Shown here in pieces: positions 9,009-17,912 of a stretch of 64,000 bases of DNA. The first letter of the stretch is position 1. The number at the start of each line of letters is the position of its first letter. The position numbers and the translations under genes are program-made. The DNA comes from Belliella filtrata (lineage in GTDB: Bacteria > Bacteroidota > Bacteroidia > Cytophagales > Cyclobacteriaceae): NCBI RefSeq assembly GCF_022549775.1, contig NZ_JAKZGP010000021.1, positions 1 to 64,000 of the forward strand. The letters run 5' to 3'. The notes under the pieces are model-generated. The model was not told where the DNA came from. It worked only from the letters and a program-made list of their open reading frames with translations, and ran no database searches.

Positions 9009-9974
9009 ATGTTTAAAATTTTCTTAAACAATAAAGTTTTCGAGTGTGAAAAGGATGAAACCATTGTTAATGCAGCATTAAAAAACGGTATCTTTCTTAA
9101 TCATAGTTGTTTAACAGGAAGATGTTCATCTTGCAAGTTTAAGGTTATTGAGGGGGAAACTGAGATATGTGAAAATGAACTTGCCTTAAGTTCACTTGAA
9201 CGTGATAATAACTATATACTTACTTGTGTTAGGAAACCTGTTTCAGATATTTGGCTAGATGCAGAGGATTTGAGTGCTTATGGGCTTGTAAAATCTCGTA
9301 CATTCCCAGTAAAAATAGATAGCTTCCAAAATTTATCCGAATCTATTGTTATGGTTACTTTAAGATTACCTCCCAATCAAAAGTTTAATTTTTTAGAAGG
9401 TCAATATATTGATGTAATAAGAGGAGGAATAAAAAGAAGTTATTCTATTGCTAATGCCTCAAATGCAGGTAAAATTGAACTCCTAATCAAGAATTATGAA
9501 GGTGGTCAAATGAGTAATTATTGGTTTAACGAAATGAAAATAAATGATCTGTTAAGAATTGAAGGGCCAAAAGGGACATTTTTTCTTAGAGATCATGAAA
9601 AGGGACAAAATTTGGTTTTTCTTGCGACAGGCACTGGTATAGCACCAATAAAAAGTATTTTAGAAAGTGAAAAGTTCAGAGAGAAAGCAGATGATTTTGA
9701 AAATATTTATGTCTTTTGGGGGATGAGATTTTCGAGTGAGATTTTTTGGTCACCAACGAATAAGAAGATATTTTTTATTCCAGTACTATCTAGAGAAGGG
9801 AAAATAAAAAAGTATGTACAGGATATTTTGCTTGATCAACAAATTGCTTTAGAAAATTCAATGTTTTATGCATGTGGCTCTGAGGAAATGATAAATCAAA
9901 CCAGAAATAAGTTAATTTTAAATGGATTAAATGAAAATAGTTTCTTTTCAGATTCTTTTGTTCAATCAAATTAA
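9009..9974 (+). CDS. ddhD: CDP-6-deoxy-4-hexulose-3-dehydrase reductase (E3; ferredoxin-FNR type)
   Basis: Supplies electrons from NAD(P)H to the dehydrase E1 (DdhC, 11816-13132) during C-3 deoxygenation of CDP-4-keto-6-deoxyglucose. Residues 1-90 are a plant-type [2Fe-2S] ferredoxin with Cys34-x4-Cys39-x2-Cys42-x30-Cys73. The remainder is a ferredoxin-NADP reductase module: RSYSIAN (flavin binding), then GTGIAPIKS and YACGSEEM (nucleotide binding). The 321-residue length matches AscD/RfbI. It heads the ddhDABC order known from Yersinia and Salmonella O-antigen loci, with only six bases before the next gene. An oxygenase-linked reductase would look similar, but the neighbours make the dideoxysugar role clear. 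Confidence 0.92.
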   Translation: MFKIFLNNKVFECEKDETIVNAALKNGIFLNHSCLTGRCSSCKFKVIEGETEICENELALSSLERDNNYILTCVRKPVSDIWLDAEDLSAYGLVKSRTFPVKIDSFQNLSESIVMVTLRLPPNQKFNFLEGQYIDVIRGGIKRSYSIANASNAGKIELLIKNYEGGQMSNYWFNEMKINDLLRIEGPKGTFFLRDHEKGQNLVFLATGTGIAPIKSILESEKFREKADDFENIYVFWGMRFSSEIFWSPTNKKIFFIPVLSREGKIKKYVQDILLDQQIALENSMFYACGSEEMINQTRNKLILNGLNENSFFSDSFVQSN

Positions 9975-9980
9975 AAATTT

Positions 9981-10754
9981 ATGAAAGCAGTAATTTTAGC
10001 AGGTGGGTTAGGTACTCGACTCAGTGAGGAGACATCTCTGAAACCAAAGCCAATGGTTGAGATTGGTGGTAAACCAATATTATGGCATATTATGAAAATT
10101 TATTCTTCTTATGGGGTAAATGAATTTATAATATGTTGTGGATATAAAGGGTATGTTATAAAGGAGTATTTCGCCAACTACTTTTTGCACCAATCTGACG
10201 TTACATTTGATATGGAAAGTAACTCCATGGAAGTACATCAAAAAAGAGTTGAGCCGTGGAAAGTGACTTTGGTAGACACAGGCGACAACACCATGACTGG
10301 TGGTAGGCTGAAAAGGGTTTATGAGTATATTAAAGATGAAGAAGCGTTTTGTTTTACATATGGTGATGGGGTTGGTGACATTCAAATTAAAGAATCCATA
10401 GATTTTCATAAAAAGCATGGTAAGTTAGCTACAATGACTTCAACTTATCCTCCAGGAAGATTTGGAGCTATTGATATTCAAGGCGACGAAATCAAAAGTT
10501 TTAAAGAAAAGCCTAAAGGTGATGGAGCTATGATTAATGGAGGTTTCTTTGTGCTTTCTCCAAAGGTAGTAGCAAGAATAAAAGGGGATTCCTCGGTTTG
10601 GGAGCAAGAACCTTTGATGTCTCTTGCAGAAGATGGTGAATTGATGGCTTTTAGACATGAAGGTTTTTGGCAACCTATGGACACCCTGAGGGATAAAATT
10701 AAATTACAAGAGTTGTGGGAAGAAGATAAAGCACCATGGAAAAATTGGAGGTAA
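9981..10754 (+). CDS. rfbF: Glucose-1-phosphate cytidylyltransferase
   Basis: First committed enzyme of the CDP-dideoxysugar route (also called ddhA): glucose-1-phosphate plus CTP gives CDP-glucose. It has 257 residues, the family norm. The nucleotidyltransferase signature [12 protein letters not shown] is at residues 6-17, followed by [28 protein letters not shown] carries the metal-binding Asp, and [16 protein letters not shown] follows. The C-terminal [11 protein letters not shown] motif is typical of RfbF. It begins six bases after ddhD, and its last 19 bases overlap the start of rfbG, so translational coupling is likely. Confidence 0.95.
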   Translation: MKAVILAGGLGTRLSEETSLKPKPMVEIGGKPILWHIMKIYSSYGVNEFIICCGYKGYVIKEYFANYFLHQSDVTFDMESNSMEVHQKRVEPWKVTLVDTGDNTMTGGRLKRVYEYIKDEEAFCFTYGDGVGDIQIKESIDFHKKHGKLATMTSTYPPGRFGAIDIQGDEIKSFKEKPKGDGAMINGGFFVLSPKVVARIKGDSSVWEQEPLMSLAEDGELMAFRHEGFWQPMDTLRDKIKLQELWEEDKAPWKNWR

Positions 10755-11812
10755 GAAAAGTAAATCCATCCTTTTGGAAAGGAAAGAGAGTTTTTTTAAC
10801 AGGACATACTGGTTTTAAAGGTAGCTGGTTGGCTATTTGGTTGCATCAAATGGGTGCAATAGTAAAAGGTTACGCTTTAGCCCCCAATACTTCTCCCTCG
10901 TTGTTTGATACTGCAAATGTCAAAAATCTTTTATATCATCAAATTGGAGATATAAGAGATTTGGATAGTTTGAGACAAAGTATGGTTGAGTTTGATCCGC
11001 AAATTTTGATTCATATGGCTGCACAGCCACTTGTAAGATTATCCTACACTGAACCAGTAGATACTTATATGACAAATGTAATGGGCACTGTAAATGTGTT
11101 AGAATCAGCAAGATCTTGTGGGAATTTGAAATCTATTGTTTCTGTAACTACAGATAAATGTTACGAAAATAAGGAATGGGTATGGGGTTACAGAGAAAAT
11201 GAACCAATGGGTGGTTACGATCCCTATAGCAGTAGTAAAGGATGTGCGGAATTAGTAACAGCTGCTTATAGGAATTCTTTTTTCAATACGGATCATGCTC
11301 CTGCTTTAGCTTCTGCAAGGGCAGGGAATGTGATAGGAGGAGGTGATTGGGCTTTAGACAGGCTTATTCCAGACGTAGTTAAAGCCTTTAATGAAAAAAG
11401 ACCTGTGGTTGTTAGGAATCCTTTAGCGACGAGACCTTGGCAACATGTTTTAGAGCCATTATCTGGTTACCTTATGTTGGCGGAGAGTCTTTTTATGGAA
11501 GGGAAGAGGTTTGCAGATGCTTGGAATTTTGGTCCAAATGATGATGATTGTAAGAACGTAAAATGGATACTAGATCAAATGATAGATATCTGGGGTGATG
11601 GGGTGTCATGGCTTTTAGATGAAAACCCGCAGCCACATGAAGCAAGATTTTTAAAATTAGATTGTTCTAAAGCTAAGTCTGATTTGAAATGGGAACCAAA
11701 ATGGTCCATAGGGGAAGTGTTAAAGCTTATCAATAAGTGGAATTTGGCATTTTTGAGTAATAAGAATATGCATGAGAAGTGTTTAGAAGAGATTAATATT
11801 TATAATAATTAA
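10736..11812 (+). CDS. rfbG: CDP-glucose 4,6-dehydratase
   Basis: Converts CDP-glucose to CDP-4-keto-6-deoxyglucose (also called ddhB). It is an extended short-chain dehydrogenase of 358 residues. [15 protein letters not shown] is the NAD-binding glycine motif, with [12 protein letters not shown] and [10 protein letters not shown] further on. The catalytic YxxxK is in [25 protein letters not shown] and [10 protein letters not shown] are hallmark RfbG segments. The ATG at 10736 lies inside the end of rfbF (19-base overlap). No later in-frame start precedes the conserved [11 protein letters not shown], so this start is accepted. The next gene follows after three bases. Confidence 0.95.
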   Translation: MEKLEVRKVNPSFWKGKRVFLTGHTGFKGSWLAIWLHQMGAIVKGYALAPNTSPSLFDTANVKNLLYHQIGDIRDLDSLRQSMVEFDPQILIHMAAQPLVRLSYTEPVDTYMTNVMGTVNVLESARSCGNLKSIVSVTTDKCYENKEWVWGYRENEPMGGYDPYSSSKGCAELVTAAYRNSFFNTDHAPALASARAGNVIGGGDWALDRLIPDVVKAFNEKRPVVVRNPLATRPWQHVLEPLSGYLMLAESLFMEGKRFADAWNFGPNDDDCKNVKWILDQMIDIWGDGVSWLLDENPQPHEARFLKLDCSKAKSDLKWEPKWSIGEVLKLINKWNLAFLSNKNMHEKCLEEINIYNN

Positions 11813-11815
11813 AAG

Positions 11816-13132
11816 ATGAATAACGAAACGTCTATAAGAAACGAAATTGCCAAACTGGTAGAAAAGTTTGCAGAAATTAAATATCAAGAATCAGAATTTG
11901 TACCTGGATCAACTATAATTCCTCCATCGGGTAAAGTTTTAGGAAAAGGTGAATTGCTAAACATGGTAGAAGCTTCCTTAGACGGATGGTTGACTACTGG
12001 TAGATTCAATGAAGCATTTGAAAAAAAATTAGCAGACTTTTTAGGAGTTAAGTATTGCCTTTCTGTAAATTCTGGGTCTTCTGCAAATTTAGTGGCATTT
12101 TCCACTCTAACTTCGCCCAAACTAGGTGATAGAGCAATAAAAAAGGGAGATGAAGTAATTGGAGTTGCTGCTGGTTTTCCAACCACTGTGAATCCAATTA
12201 TTCAATTTGGAGCTGTCCCCGTTTTTGTAGATGTTGACCTAAGTACGCACAATATCAATGCTGATTTGATAGAAGCTGCTATTACACCAAAGACAAAGGC
12301 GATTATGCTTGCTCATACCTTGGGTAATCCTTTTAACTTAGAAAAAGTTACAGAGCTGTGTAAAAAATACCATTTGTGGTTGGTTGAAGATACCTGTGAC
12401 GCTCTGGGTGCCACATATAATGACCAGCTCGTAGGTACATTTGGAGATATTGGTACTTTAAGTTTTTATCCAGCACATCATATTACTATGGGTGAGGGAG
12501 GAGCAGTTTTTACAAATAATGCAGAGTTGAAAGTCATAGCTGAATCATTTAGAGATTGGGGAAGAGATTGTTATTGTGCTCCAGGATGCGACAATACTTG
12601 TGGATGTAGATTTGAGCAAAAGCATGGTGATCTACCATTCGGGTATGACCACAAGTATGTGTATTCTCATGCTGGATATAATTTAAAGATCACAGATATG
12701 CAAGCTGCGTGTGGATTAGCACAGTTGGATAGGGTGAATGATTTTATAAGCAAAAGGAGAGAGAACTTTAATTACTTAAGTGAGAAATTACAATCTCTTG
12801 TTGATTATTTGGAATTGACCCAAGCAACTCCAAACAGTAACCCTTCGTGGTTTGGGTTTCCAATAACGATCAAACCAGAGAGTGGAGTCAATAGAGTAGA
12901 TTTGTTGAGGTTCTTGGATGAGCATAAAATTGGATCAAGGTTATTGTTTGCAGGAAACCTTACAAAGCAACCTTATTTTCAAGGAGTAGAATATAGAGTT
13001 GTCGGCAAGCTTACAAATACGGATATTACAATGAATAACACATTCTGGATTGGTATATTCCCTGGATTAGATAGACAACATTTAGACTTTATTGTAGAGA
13101 AAATGGAAGAGTTTTTTGGATTGAATTTTTAA
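11816..13132 (+). CDS. rfbH: CDP-6-deoxy-L-threo-D-glycero-4-hexulose 3-dehydrase (E1)
   Basis: Pyridoxamine-phosphate and iron-sulfur dependent enzyme (also ddhC) that removes the C-3 hydroxyl of CDP-4-keto-6-deoxyglucose, with electrons from DdhD. It has the aminotransferase fold, but the usual PLP lysine is replaced by His in SFYPAHHITMGEGG (His221/222), the diagnostic change of this family. The [2Fe-2S] cysteines are present with the exact published spacing: Cys194-x57-Cys252-x1-Cys254-x7-Cys262. The 438-residue length is typical. Only three bases separate it from rfbG, and its stop overlaps the next start by one base. The sequence leaves little doubt about function. Confidence 0.96.
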   Translation: MNNETSIRNEIAKLVEKFAEIKYQESEFVPGSTIIPPSGKVLGKGELLNMVEASLDGWLTTGRFNEAFEKKLADFLGVKYCLSVNSGSSANLVAFSTLTSPKLGDRAIKKGDEVIGVAAGFPTTVNPIIQFGAVPVFVDVDLSTHNINADLIEAAITPKTKAIMLAHTLGNPFNLEKVTELCKKYHLWLVEDTCDALGATYNDQLVGTFGDIGTLSFYPAHHITMGEGGAVFTNNAELKVIAESFRDWGRDCYCAPGCDNTCGCRFEQKHGDLPFGYDHKYVYSHAGYNLKITDMQAACGLAQLDRVNDFISKRRENFNYLSEKLQSLVDYLELTQATPNSNPSWFGFPITIKPESGVNRVDLLRFLDEHKIGSRLLFAGNLTKQPYFQGVEYRVVGKLTNTDITMNNTFWIGIFPGLDRQHLDFIVEKMEEFFGLNF

Positions 13133-14013
13133 TGAATAAAAAAACAATTTTACTTACTGGAGCTACTGGTTTTCTGGGAAGCCATTTGCTTGAGGCCTTA
13201 ATTAAAGAGGAGTATACAGTCGTAGTTCTTAAAAGATCATCTTCAAATAATTGGAGAATTAAAAATTTAGAAGGAAGGTATATAAGCTATGACATAGATT
13301 TATATCCAATTGAAAAAGCTTTCCAAGATCAAAAAGTAGACTGTGTGATTCATACGGCTTGTAATTATGGACGAAACGGGGAGTCAATTTGGCAAGTTGT
13401 AGATAGCAATTTAATGTTTGGATTAAGAATTTTGGACTTTTGCTTAAAGTTTGATGTAAATACCTTTATTAATACTGACACCCTATTGCAAAAACACATC
13501 AACGTATACTCGTTGTCCAAAAAACAATTTGTTGAGTGGCTTGAGAAAAAATCTGATAAAATAAAGGTGGTTAATTTAAGGCTTGAGCATATGTATGGCC
13601 CAAACGATGATACTACTAAATTTGTACCATGGATAATTTCCCAATTTCAACAAGGAGTAGAAGAAATTAAACTAACGGAAGGAGAGCAAGAAAGAGATTT
13701 TATCTATATAGATGATGTAGTTTCAGCTTATTTAACAGTTTTAAATAAAGATTCTAAACTTCAAATGTTTAATGAATTTGATGTTGGCTCTGGGCAATTA
13801 AATACTGTAAAAAGTTTTCTTGAGGAATTAAAAGATAGATATCAAACTAATTTTGGAAAGATAGAGACTAAGCTAGCTTTCGGAAGTATTCCTTATAGGG
13901 AAGGAGAAATGATGAAGGTTGAAGTTAATATAAAAAAATTATTGAATTTAGGATGGTCTCCAATGATCAACTTAGAACAAGGAATAACTAATATTATAAA
14001 GCAAGAAAAATGA
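13132..14013 (+). CDS. CDP-3,6-dideoxyhexose 4-reductase (paratose/abequose synthase-like)
   Basis: NAD(P)H-dependent short-chain reductase, 293 residues, predicted to reduce the 4-keto group of the dideoxy intermediate. It has a TGATGFLGSHLLEAL nucleotide motif and a catalytic YSLSK (YxxxK). The stretch from NLRLEHMYGP to GEQERDFIYIDDVVSAYLT closely recalls Salmonella RfbJ (abequose synthase). TACNYGRNGE recalls RfbS (paratose synthase). The next gene encodes a tyvelose 2-epimerase, which needs CDP-paratose, so paratose synthase is the better prediction from context. The two specificities cannot be separated with certainty by reading alone. It overlaps rfbH by one base and the epimerase gene by four. 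Confidence 0.8.
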   Translation: MNKKTILLTGATGFLGSHLLEALIKEEYTVVVLKRSSSNNWRIKNLEGRYISYDIDLYPIEKAFQDQKVDCVIHTACNYGRNGESIWQVVDSNLMFGLRILDFCLKFDVNTFINTDTLLQKHINVYSLSKKQFVEWLEKKSDKIKVVNLRLEHMYGPNDDTTKFVPWIISQFQQGVEEIKLTEGEQERDFIYIDDVVSAYLTVLNKDSKLQMFNEFDVGSGQLNTVKSFLEELKDRYQTNFGKIETKLAFGSIPYREGEMMKVEVNIKKLLNLGWSPMINLEQGITNIIKQEK

Positions 14014-15026
14014 AATATTTAATTACTGGAGGGTGCGGTTTTTTAGGATCCAATATAGCCAGCGAAATAATAATGCAAGGTCATGATCTCGTCGTATTTG
14101 ATAATTTATACCGTTTTGGAAGTTACCAAAACTTAGAATGGCTTCGAACAAAAGGTGAATTTGAATTTATTCATAGTGATATTCGAAATTTTAACGATGT
14201 CGAAAGAATTATTAAGAGACATAAACCAGATGTTATTTATCATCTTGCAGGTCAAGTTGCGATGACTACTTCAATAAATAATCCAAGGATGGACTTTGAA
14301 GTTAATGTGGTTGGTAGTTTTAACCTACTGAATGCTGTACGTTTGTTTTCTCCAGAAAGTACAATTGTTTATTCATCAACAAATAAGGTTTATGGTGATT
14401 TGGAGCAATTTGAATATCGTGAAACTGAAACCCGCTATGAATGTGTAGATAAACCTAATGGCTTCGATGAAAATGTGAATTTGGATTTCCACTCGCCTTA
14501 CGGGACTTCAAAAGGCAGTGCTGATCAATATATGTTAGACTTTGCACGTATTTATGGATTGAAAACAGTTGTATTTCGACATTCCTCAATGTTTGGTGGA
14601 CGTCAGTTTGCTACTTTTGATCAAGGGTGGTTAGGCTGGTTTGTTCAAAAAGCAATTGAAATTAAAAATGGAATTGCTAAAGAACCTTTTACAATTTCGG
14701 GTAACGGTAAACAAGTAAGAGACCTACTTTATGCAAGTGATTGCGTCTCTCTTTATTTGAAAGCCGCAGAAAATATTGAAATTACCAAAGGGCAAGCTTT
14801 TAATATCGGAGGAGGTATAGATAATTCATCATCTTTATTAGAATTGTTCCAATTATTAGAAAGAAAATTGGATATAAAAATGAAATATAACCAATTACCT
14901 CCTAGAGAAAGTGACCAACGAGTTTTTGTTGCTGATATCTCTAAGGCTAAGAATATGATTGGCTGGACACCTAAGGTTGTTAAATCAGAGGGTATAAATA
15001 ATATGATTAATTGGGTTGATTCGTAA
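14010..15026 (+). CDS. rfbE: CDP-paratose 2-epimerase (CDP-tyvelose epimerase)
   Basis: Inverts C-2 of CDP-paratose to make CDP-tyvelose (also tyv). It is a 338-residue extended SDR enzyme that matches RfbE from Salmonella Typhi and Yersinia strikingly: LITGGCGFLGSN, HLAGQVAMTTSI, YSSTNKVYGDLEQ, CVDKPNG, SPYGTSKGSADQYMLD (YxxxK), FRHSSMFGGRQFAT, FTISGNGKQVRD and RESDQRVFVADI. Such long identical blocks across phyla suggest that the function is unchanged. The start ATG overlaps the previous stop by four bases, which indicates coupled translation. This is the last dideoxysugar gene; glycosyltransferases begin one base after its stop. Confidence 0.95.
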   Translation: MKYLITGGCGFLGSNIASEIIMQGHDLVVFDNLYRFGSYQNLEWLRTKGEFEFIHSDIRNFNDVERIIKRHKPDVIYHLAGQVAMTTSINNPRMDFEVNVVGSFNLLNAVRLFSPESTIVYSSTNKVYGDLEQFEYRETETRYECVDKPNGFDENVNLDFHSPYGTSKGSADQYMLDFARIYGLKTVVFRHSSMFGGRQFATFDQGWLGWFVQKAIEIKNGIAKEPFTISGNGKQVRDLLYASDCVSLYLKAAENIEITKGQAFNIGGGIDNSSSLLELFQLLERKLDIKMKYNQLPPRESDQRVFVADISKAKNMIGWTPKVVKSEGINNMINWVDS

Positions 15027-15027
15027 T

Positions 15028-16152
15028 ATGGCTTTGTATAAAAGAATTTATTTAATTGGTGATGCATTTGTATCATTTAGAGCACGAGCATTGTTTGAAT
15101 TTCTAATGGCTTCTCCTGAATATGTTTTCCACCATTCAGATCCGAGATTTTTGATGACGACAAACAAAAGTTTTTTCAAAAGACTTTTGTTTAGGATATT
15201 CAGGATATTTGATAAGTTTTTAAGTTTACATAAATTAGTCATTTCAGATATAATCTATATTTTACCTATGGGTAATCTTATAGGTGTTGAAAAATTCATA
15301 TCTAAAATGTTAAGAAAGAAGGTAATTGGAGAATTTTATATATCAATGTTAGATACTTACGTCAATGATAGAAAAATAGTATTGGAAAATTCTTTGAAAG
15401 CTTCTAAATTATTAAAACTTGATCAAAATTTAATTGACGTATGTAATCAAATTGTATTTTTAAACTCTTCTGAGAGGGAATATTATTTGAATCTAATTGA
15501 AAGACAAACTGCTTATGACAAAACATTAATAATCCCTTTAGCAACAAATTATAGACTGAGATCAAAACTTCCATATGCAAACTTAAAAAGCTCAACTATA
15601 ACGCTTTGTTGGTGGGGGACATTTTTACCTTTGCATGGCTTAGATAAAATCATTGAAGCGGCTAAATATTTAAAGCTGGCTAATATTGACTTTAAGCTTT
15701 ACTTATTTGGGAATTCAACGGAAAAAGCTTTACCATATAAAAATCAATTAATAAATCTTGGTTTGGAGTCGCATGTTTTTTTTGATTATTATAAAAACTT
15801 TGCAGATAAATCACTTGAAAATTTCCTGATCGATAATTGTGATATTGCATTTGGTAATTTTGGTGATAGTTTTAAAGCAAAAACTGTTATGGTAAATAAA
15901 GTTGTTGAATCGATTTCAATGGGTTTACCTGTAATTTCACAAAGGACATCTGCATTGAATGAGTATTTTACCGATTTAGAGAACATAATATTTTGTGAGT
16001 CGGAAGCATTAAAAATTGCAGAAAAAGTCATTATGCTTTCAAAAGAAAGAAATTTGCTTAACGATATTGGTAATGCGGGATATTTGTTATTTGAAAAACA
16101 TTTTTCCAAAGAAGCATATTTAAATCAGATTATTCCATTACTGAAAACGTAA
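15028..16152 (+). CDS. Glycosyltransferase (GT4-like, GT-B fold)
   Basis: A 374-residue predicted GT-B glycosyltransferase. The N-terminal half is basic and membrane-associating in character, with an FFKRLLFRIFRIF segment. The C-terminal half shows a WWGTFLPLHGLDKIIEAA nucleotide-sugar binding region near residues 195-212 and a late GLPVISQRTSALNEYF segment of the GT4 type. A TTG at 15016 opens the frame earlier, but it lies inside rfbE; the ATG at 15028, right after the rfbE stop, is the better start. Its position directly after the tyvelose genes makes it a candidate tyvelosyltransferase, but that is inference only. DNA becomes markedly AT-rich from here. Confidence 0.7.
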   Translation: MALYKRIYLIGDAFVSFRARALFEFLMASPEYVFHHSDPRFLMTTNKSFFKRLLFRIFRIFDKFLSLHKLVISDIIYILPMGNLIGVEKFISKMLRKKVIGEFYISMLDTYVNDRKIVLENSLKASKLLKLDQNLIDVCNQIVFLNSSEREYYLNLIERQTAYDKTLIIPLATNYRLRSKLPYANLKSSTITLCWWGTFLPLHGLDKIIEAAKYLKLANIDFKLYLFGNSTEKALPYKNQLINLGLESHVFFDYYKNFADKSLENFLIDNCDIAFGNFGDSFKAKTVMVNKVVESISMGLPVISQRTSALNEYFTDLENIIFCESEALKIAEKVIMLSKERNLLNDIGNAGYLLFEKHFSKEAYLNQIIPLLKT

Positions 16153-16425
16153 AATAGTTTTTATTAGTATCCGCAATGCTGCACGTTAAAAAAAGAGGCA
16201 TTGTATCATGCGAATACTCGTCCACAGACAACAGCTCAAGGTCATCCGAAGGTGTGAAATAGTACAATATTCTATCAATTGTTCGGTTATGCGCAAGTAG
16301 GCGTAAATACATAAGTAATTTTAATAAATATAGTAGCAGTTTCGATTTTAGAGAATGATTAAGTTTATCAACAAGTCACTTAATCAATGCTTAGGGATTT
16401 CATGGAACAGTTTTAATATAAATAG
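16153..16425 (+). other. Intergenic spacer with a possible decayed remnant
   Basis: A 273-base spacer between a glycosyltransferase and the flippase gene. Bases 16180-16310 are visibly less AT-rich than the genes either side, and carry an open minus-strand stretch of about 60 codons with no recognisable domain. It may be a remnant of an inserted gene or element. No inverted repeats, terminator or convincing promoter was seen. Confidence 0.35.
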
Positions 16426-17850
16426 GTGAGTTCAATTTATAAATCAGTTACTTCTGGAGTATTGTATACAGGAATTTCAAAGTATTCTACTGTAATTATA
16501 TCTATAGTCATTGGAGCTATTCTAGCAAGACTCCTATCACCAGAAGAGTTTGGTGTAGTTGCATTAATAACAGTAATAATTTCTTTTTTTAATATTTTAA
16601 CAAATGCAGGTATAGGGCCTGCTGTGATTCAAAATAAAAAATTAGAAGAAGAAGATTTGCAGTCAATATTTCTTTTTTCGATAATTATTGGATTTATTCT
16701 TGCTTTAATATTTTTTTTTACCGCAACTCCGATTTCATCATTTTATAGTAATAAAGAATTAATACCCCTGATAAGACTGATGTCACTTACTGTTTTCTTT
16801 TCAGCTTTAAAAATTGTTCCAAATGCTTTATTATTAAAAAAATTAAAATTTAAAAAGGTAGGGATTATAAACGTACTTGTACAATTGATTAGCGGAATTT
16901 TTGCTGTCTTATTTGCCTTTAAAGGTTTTAGTTACTATGCTTTAATTTTTAAAAGTATTTTTGATGGAATGTTCACATTTGCCTTTTTTTATTGGTTATC
17001 ACCAATAAAAATTACTTTTAATTTAAAAACCAGTGCCATCAATAAAATTCTTCGTTTTTCTACTTTTCAATTTTTATTTAATTTTATTAACTATTTTTCT
17101 AGAAACTTGGATAATTTATTAATTGGAAAATTCTTATCACCAGCTTCCTTAGGTTTTTATGATAAATCTTATCAACTAATGATGATGCCTGTAAGCAATT
17201 TAACTCACGTTATCACCCCTGTATTACACCCAGTACTCTCTGATTTCCATTATGATAAAAACAGAATTTCTAATGCCTATAATAAAGTTGTTTTATTGTT
17301 GGCTACAATAGGATTTCCGTTGTCTGTATTTCTATATTTTTCTGCATCCGAAATAATTCTATTGTTATATGGTGATCAATGGATGCAAAGTATTCCTGTT
17401 TTTAAAATTCTTGCATTAACCGTAGGTTTACAGATGATTCTTTCAAGTAGTGGTTCAATCTTTCAGGCTATAAATCGAACGGATTTACTATTTTATTCAG
17501 GAGGCTTAAGTGCAATTTTTATGGTAAGTGGGATTTGTTATGGCATTTTTATAGGCCAAAGTTTAGAATCAGTTGGATATGGTTTGATAGGTGCATTTTT
17601 AATTAATTTTTTTCAAGGTTTTTATTATTTAATAAAGAGAGGTTTAAATCAATCATTAACTACTTTCTACAAGACTCTTTTTTATCCCTTGATTATAAGT
17701 ATAATTCTAGTTTTTAATTTGTTAGCTCTTGAATATTTTGTTATTGAAAATATATTATTGAGCTTGCTATTAAAATTATTAATAAGCGTTTTAGTAACAG
17801 TAGTAATTTTTCTAATGAAGAAGGAGGGAAGGGATTTGATACTGAAATAA
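16426..17850 (+). CDS. Wzx-type polysaccharide flippase (MOP/PST family)
   Basis: Integral inner-membrane protein, 474 residues, with about 12-14 hydrophobic helices distributed over the whole length. The N-terminal pattern (SVTSGVLYTGISKYSTVIIS, then ILARLLSPEEFGVVAL) is typical of the lipopolysaccharide biosynthesis protein family that includes WzxC. It is expected to flip undecaprenyl-linked repeat units to the periplasm, where the Wzy-like protein (22095-23396) polymerises them. The start codon is GTG at 16426, preceded by an AAATAGG stretch; the next Met would remove the first conserved helix. The gene is very AT-rich, like most of the block to 24.6 kb. Confidence 0.87.
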   Translation: MSSIYKSVTSGVLYTGISKYSTVIISIVIGAILARLLSPEEFGVVALITVIISFFNILTNAGIGPAVIQNKKLEEEDLQSIFLFSIIIGFILALIFFFTATPISSFYSNKELIPLIRLMSLTVFFSALKIVPNALLLKKLKFKKVGIINVLVQLISGIFAVLFAFKGFSYYALIFKSIFDGMFTFAFFYWLSPIKITFNLKTSAINKILRFSTFQFLFNFINYFSRNLDNLLIGKFLSPASLGFYDKSYQLMMMPVSNLTHVITPVLHPVLSDFHYDKNRISNAYNKVVLLLATIGFPLSVFLYFSASEIILLLYGDQWMQSIPVFKILALTVGLQMILSSSGSIFQAINRTDLLFYSGGLSAIFMVSGICYGIFIGQSLESVGYGLIGAFLINFFQGFYYLIKRGLNQSLTTFYKTLFYPLIISIILVFNLLALEYFVIENILLSLLLKLLISVLVTVVIFLMKKEGRDLILK

Positions 17851-17912
17851 ATTTAAACTTGTCCTAAACTTCTGAATCAATAATTATAAATGTTTAAGAA
17901 AATAAAAGCTAA

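Noticed and set aside
15016-15027. Earlier TTG start for the first glycosyltransferase
   Set aside because: It lies inside the rfbE coding end; the ATG just after the rfbE stop gives a complete protein.
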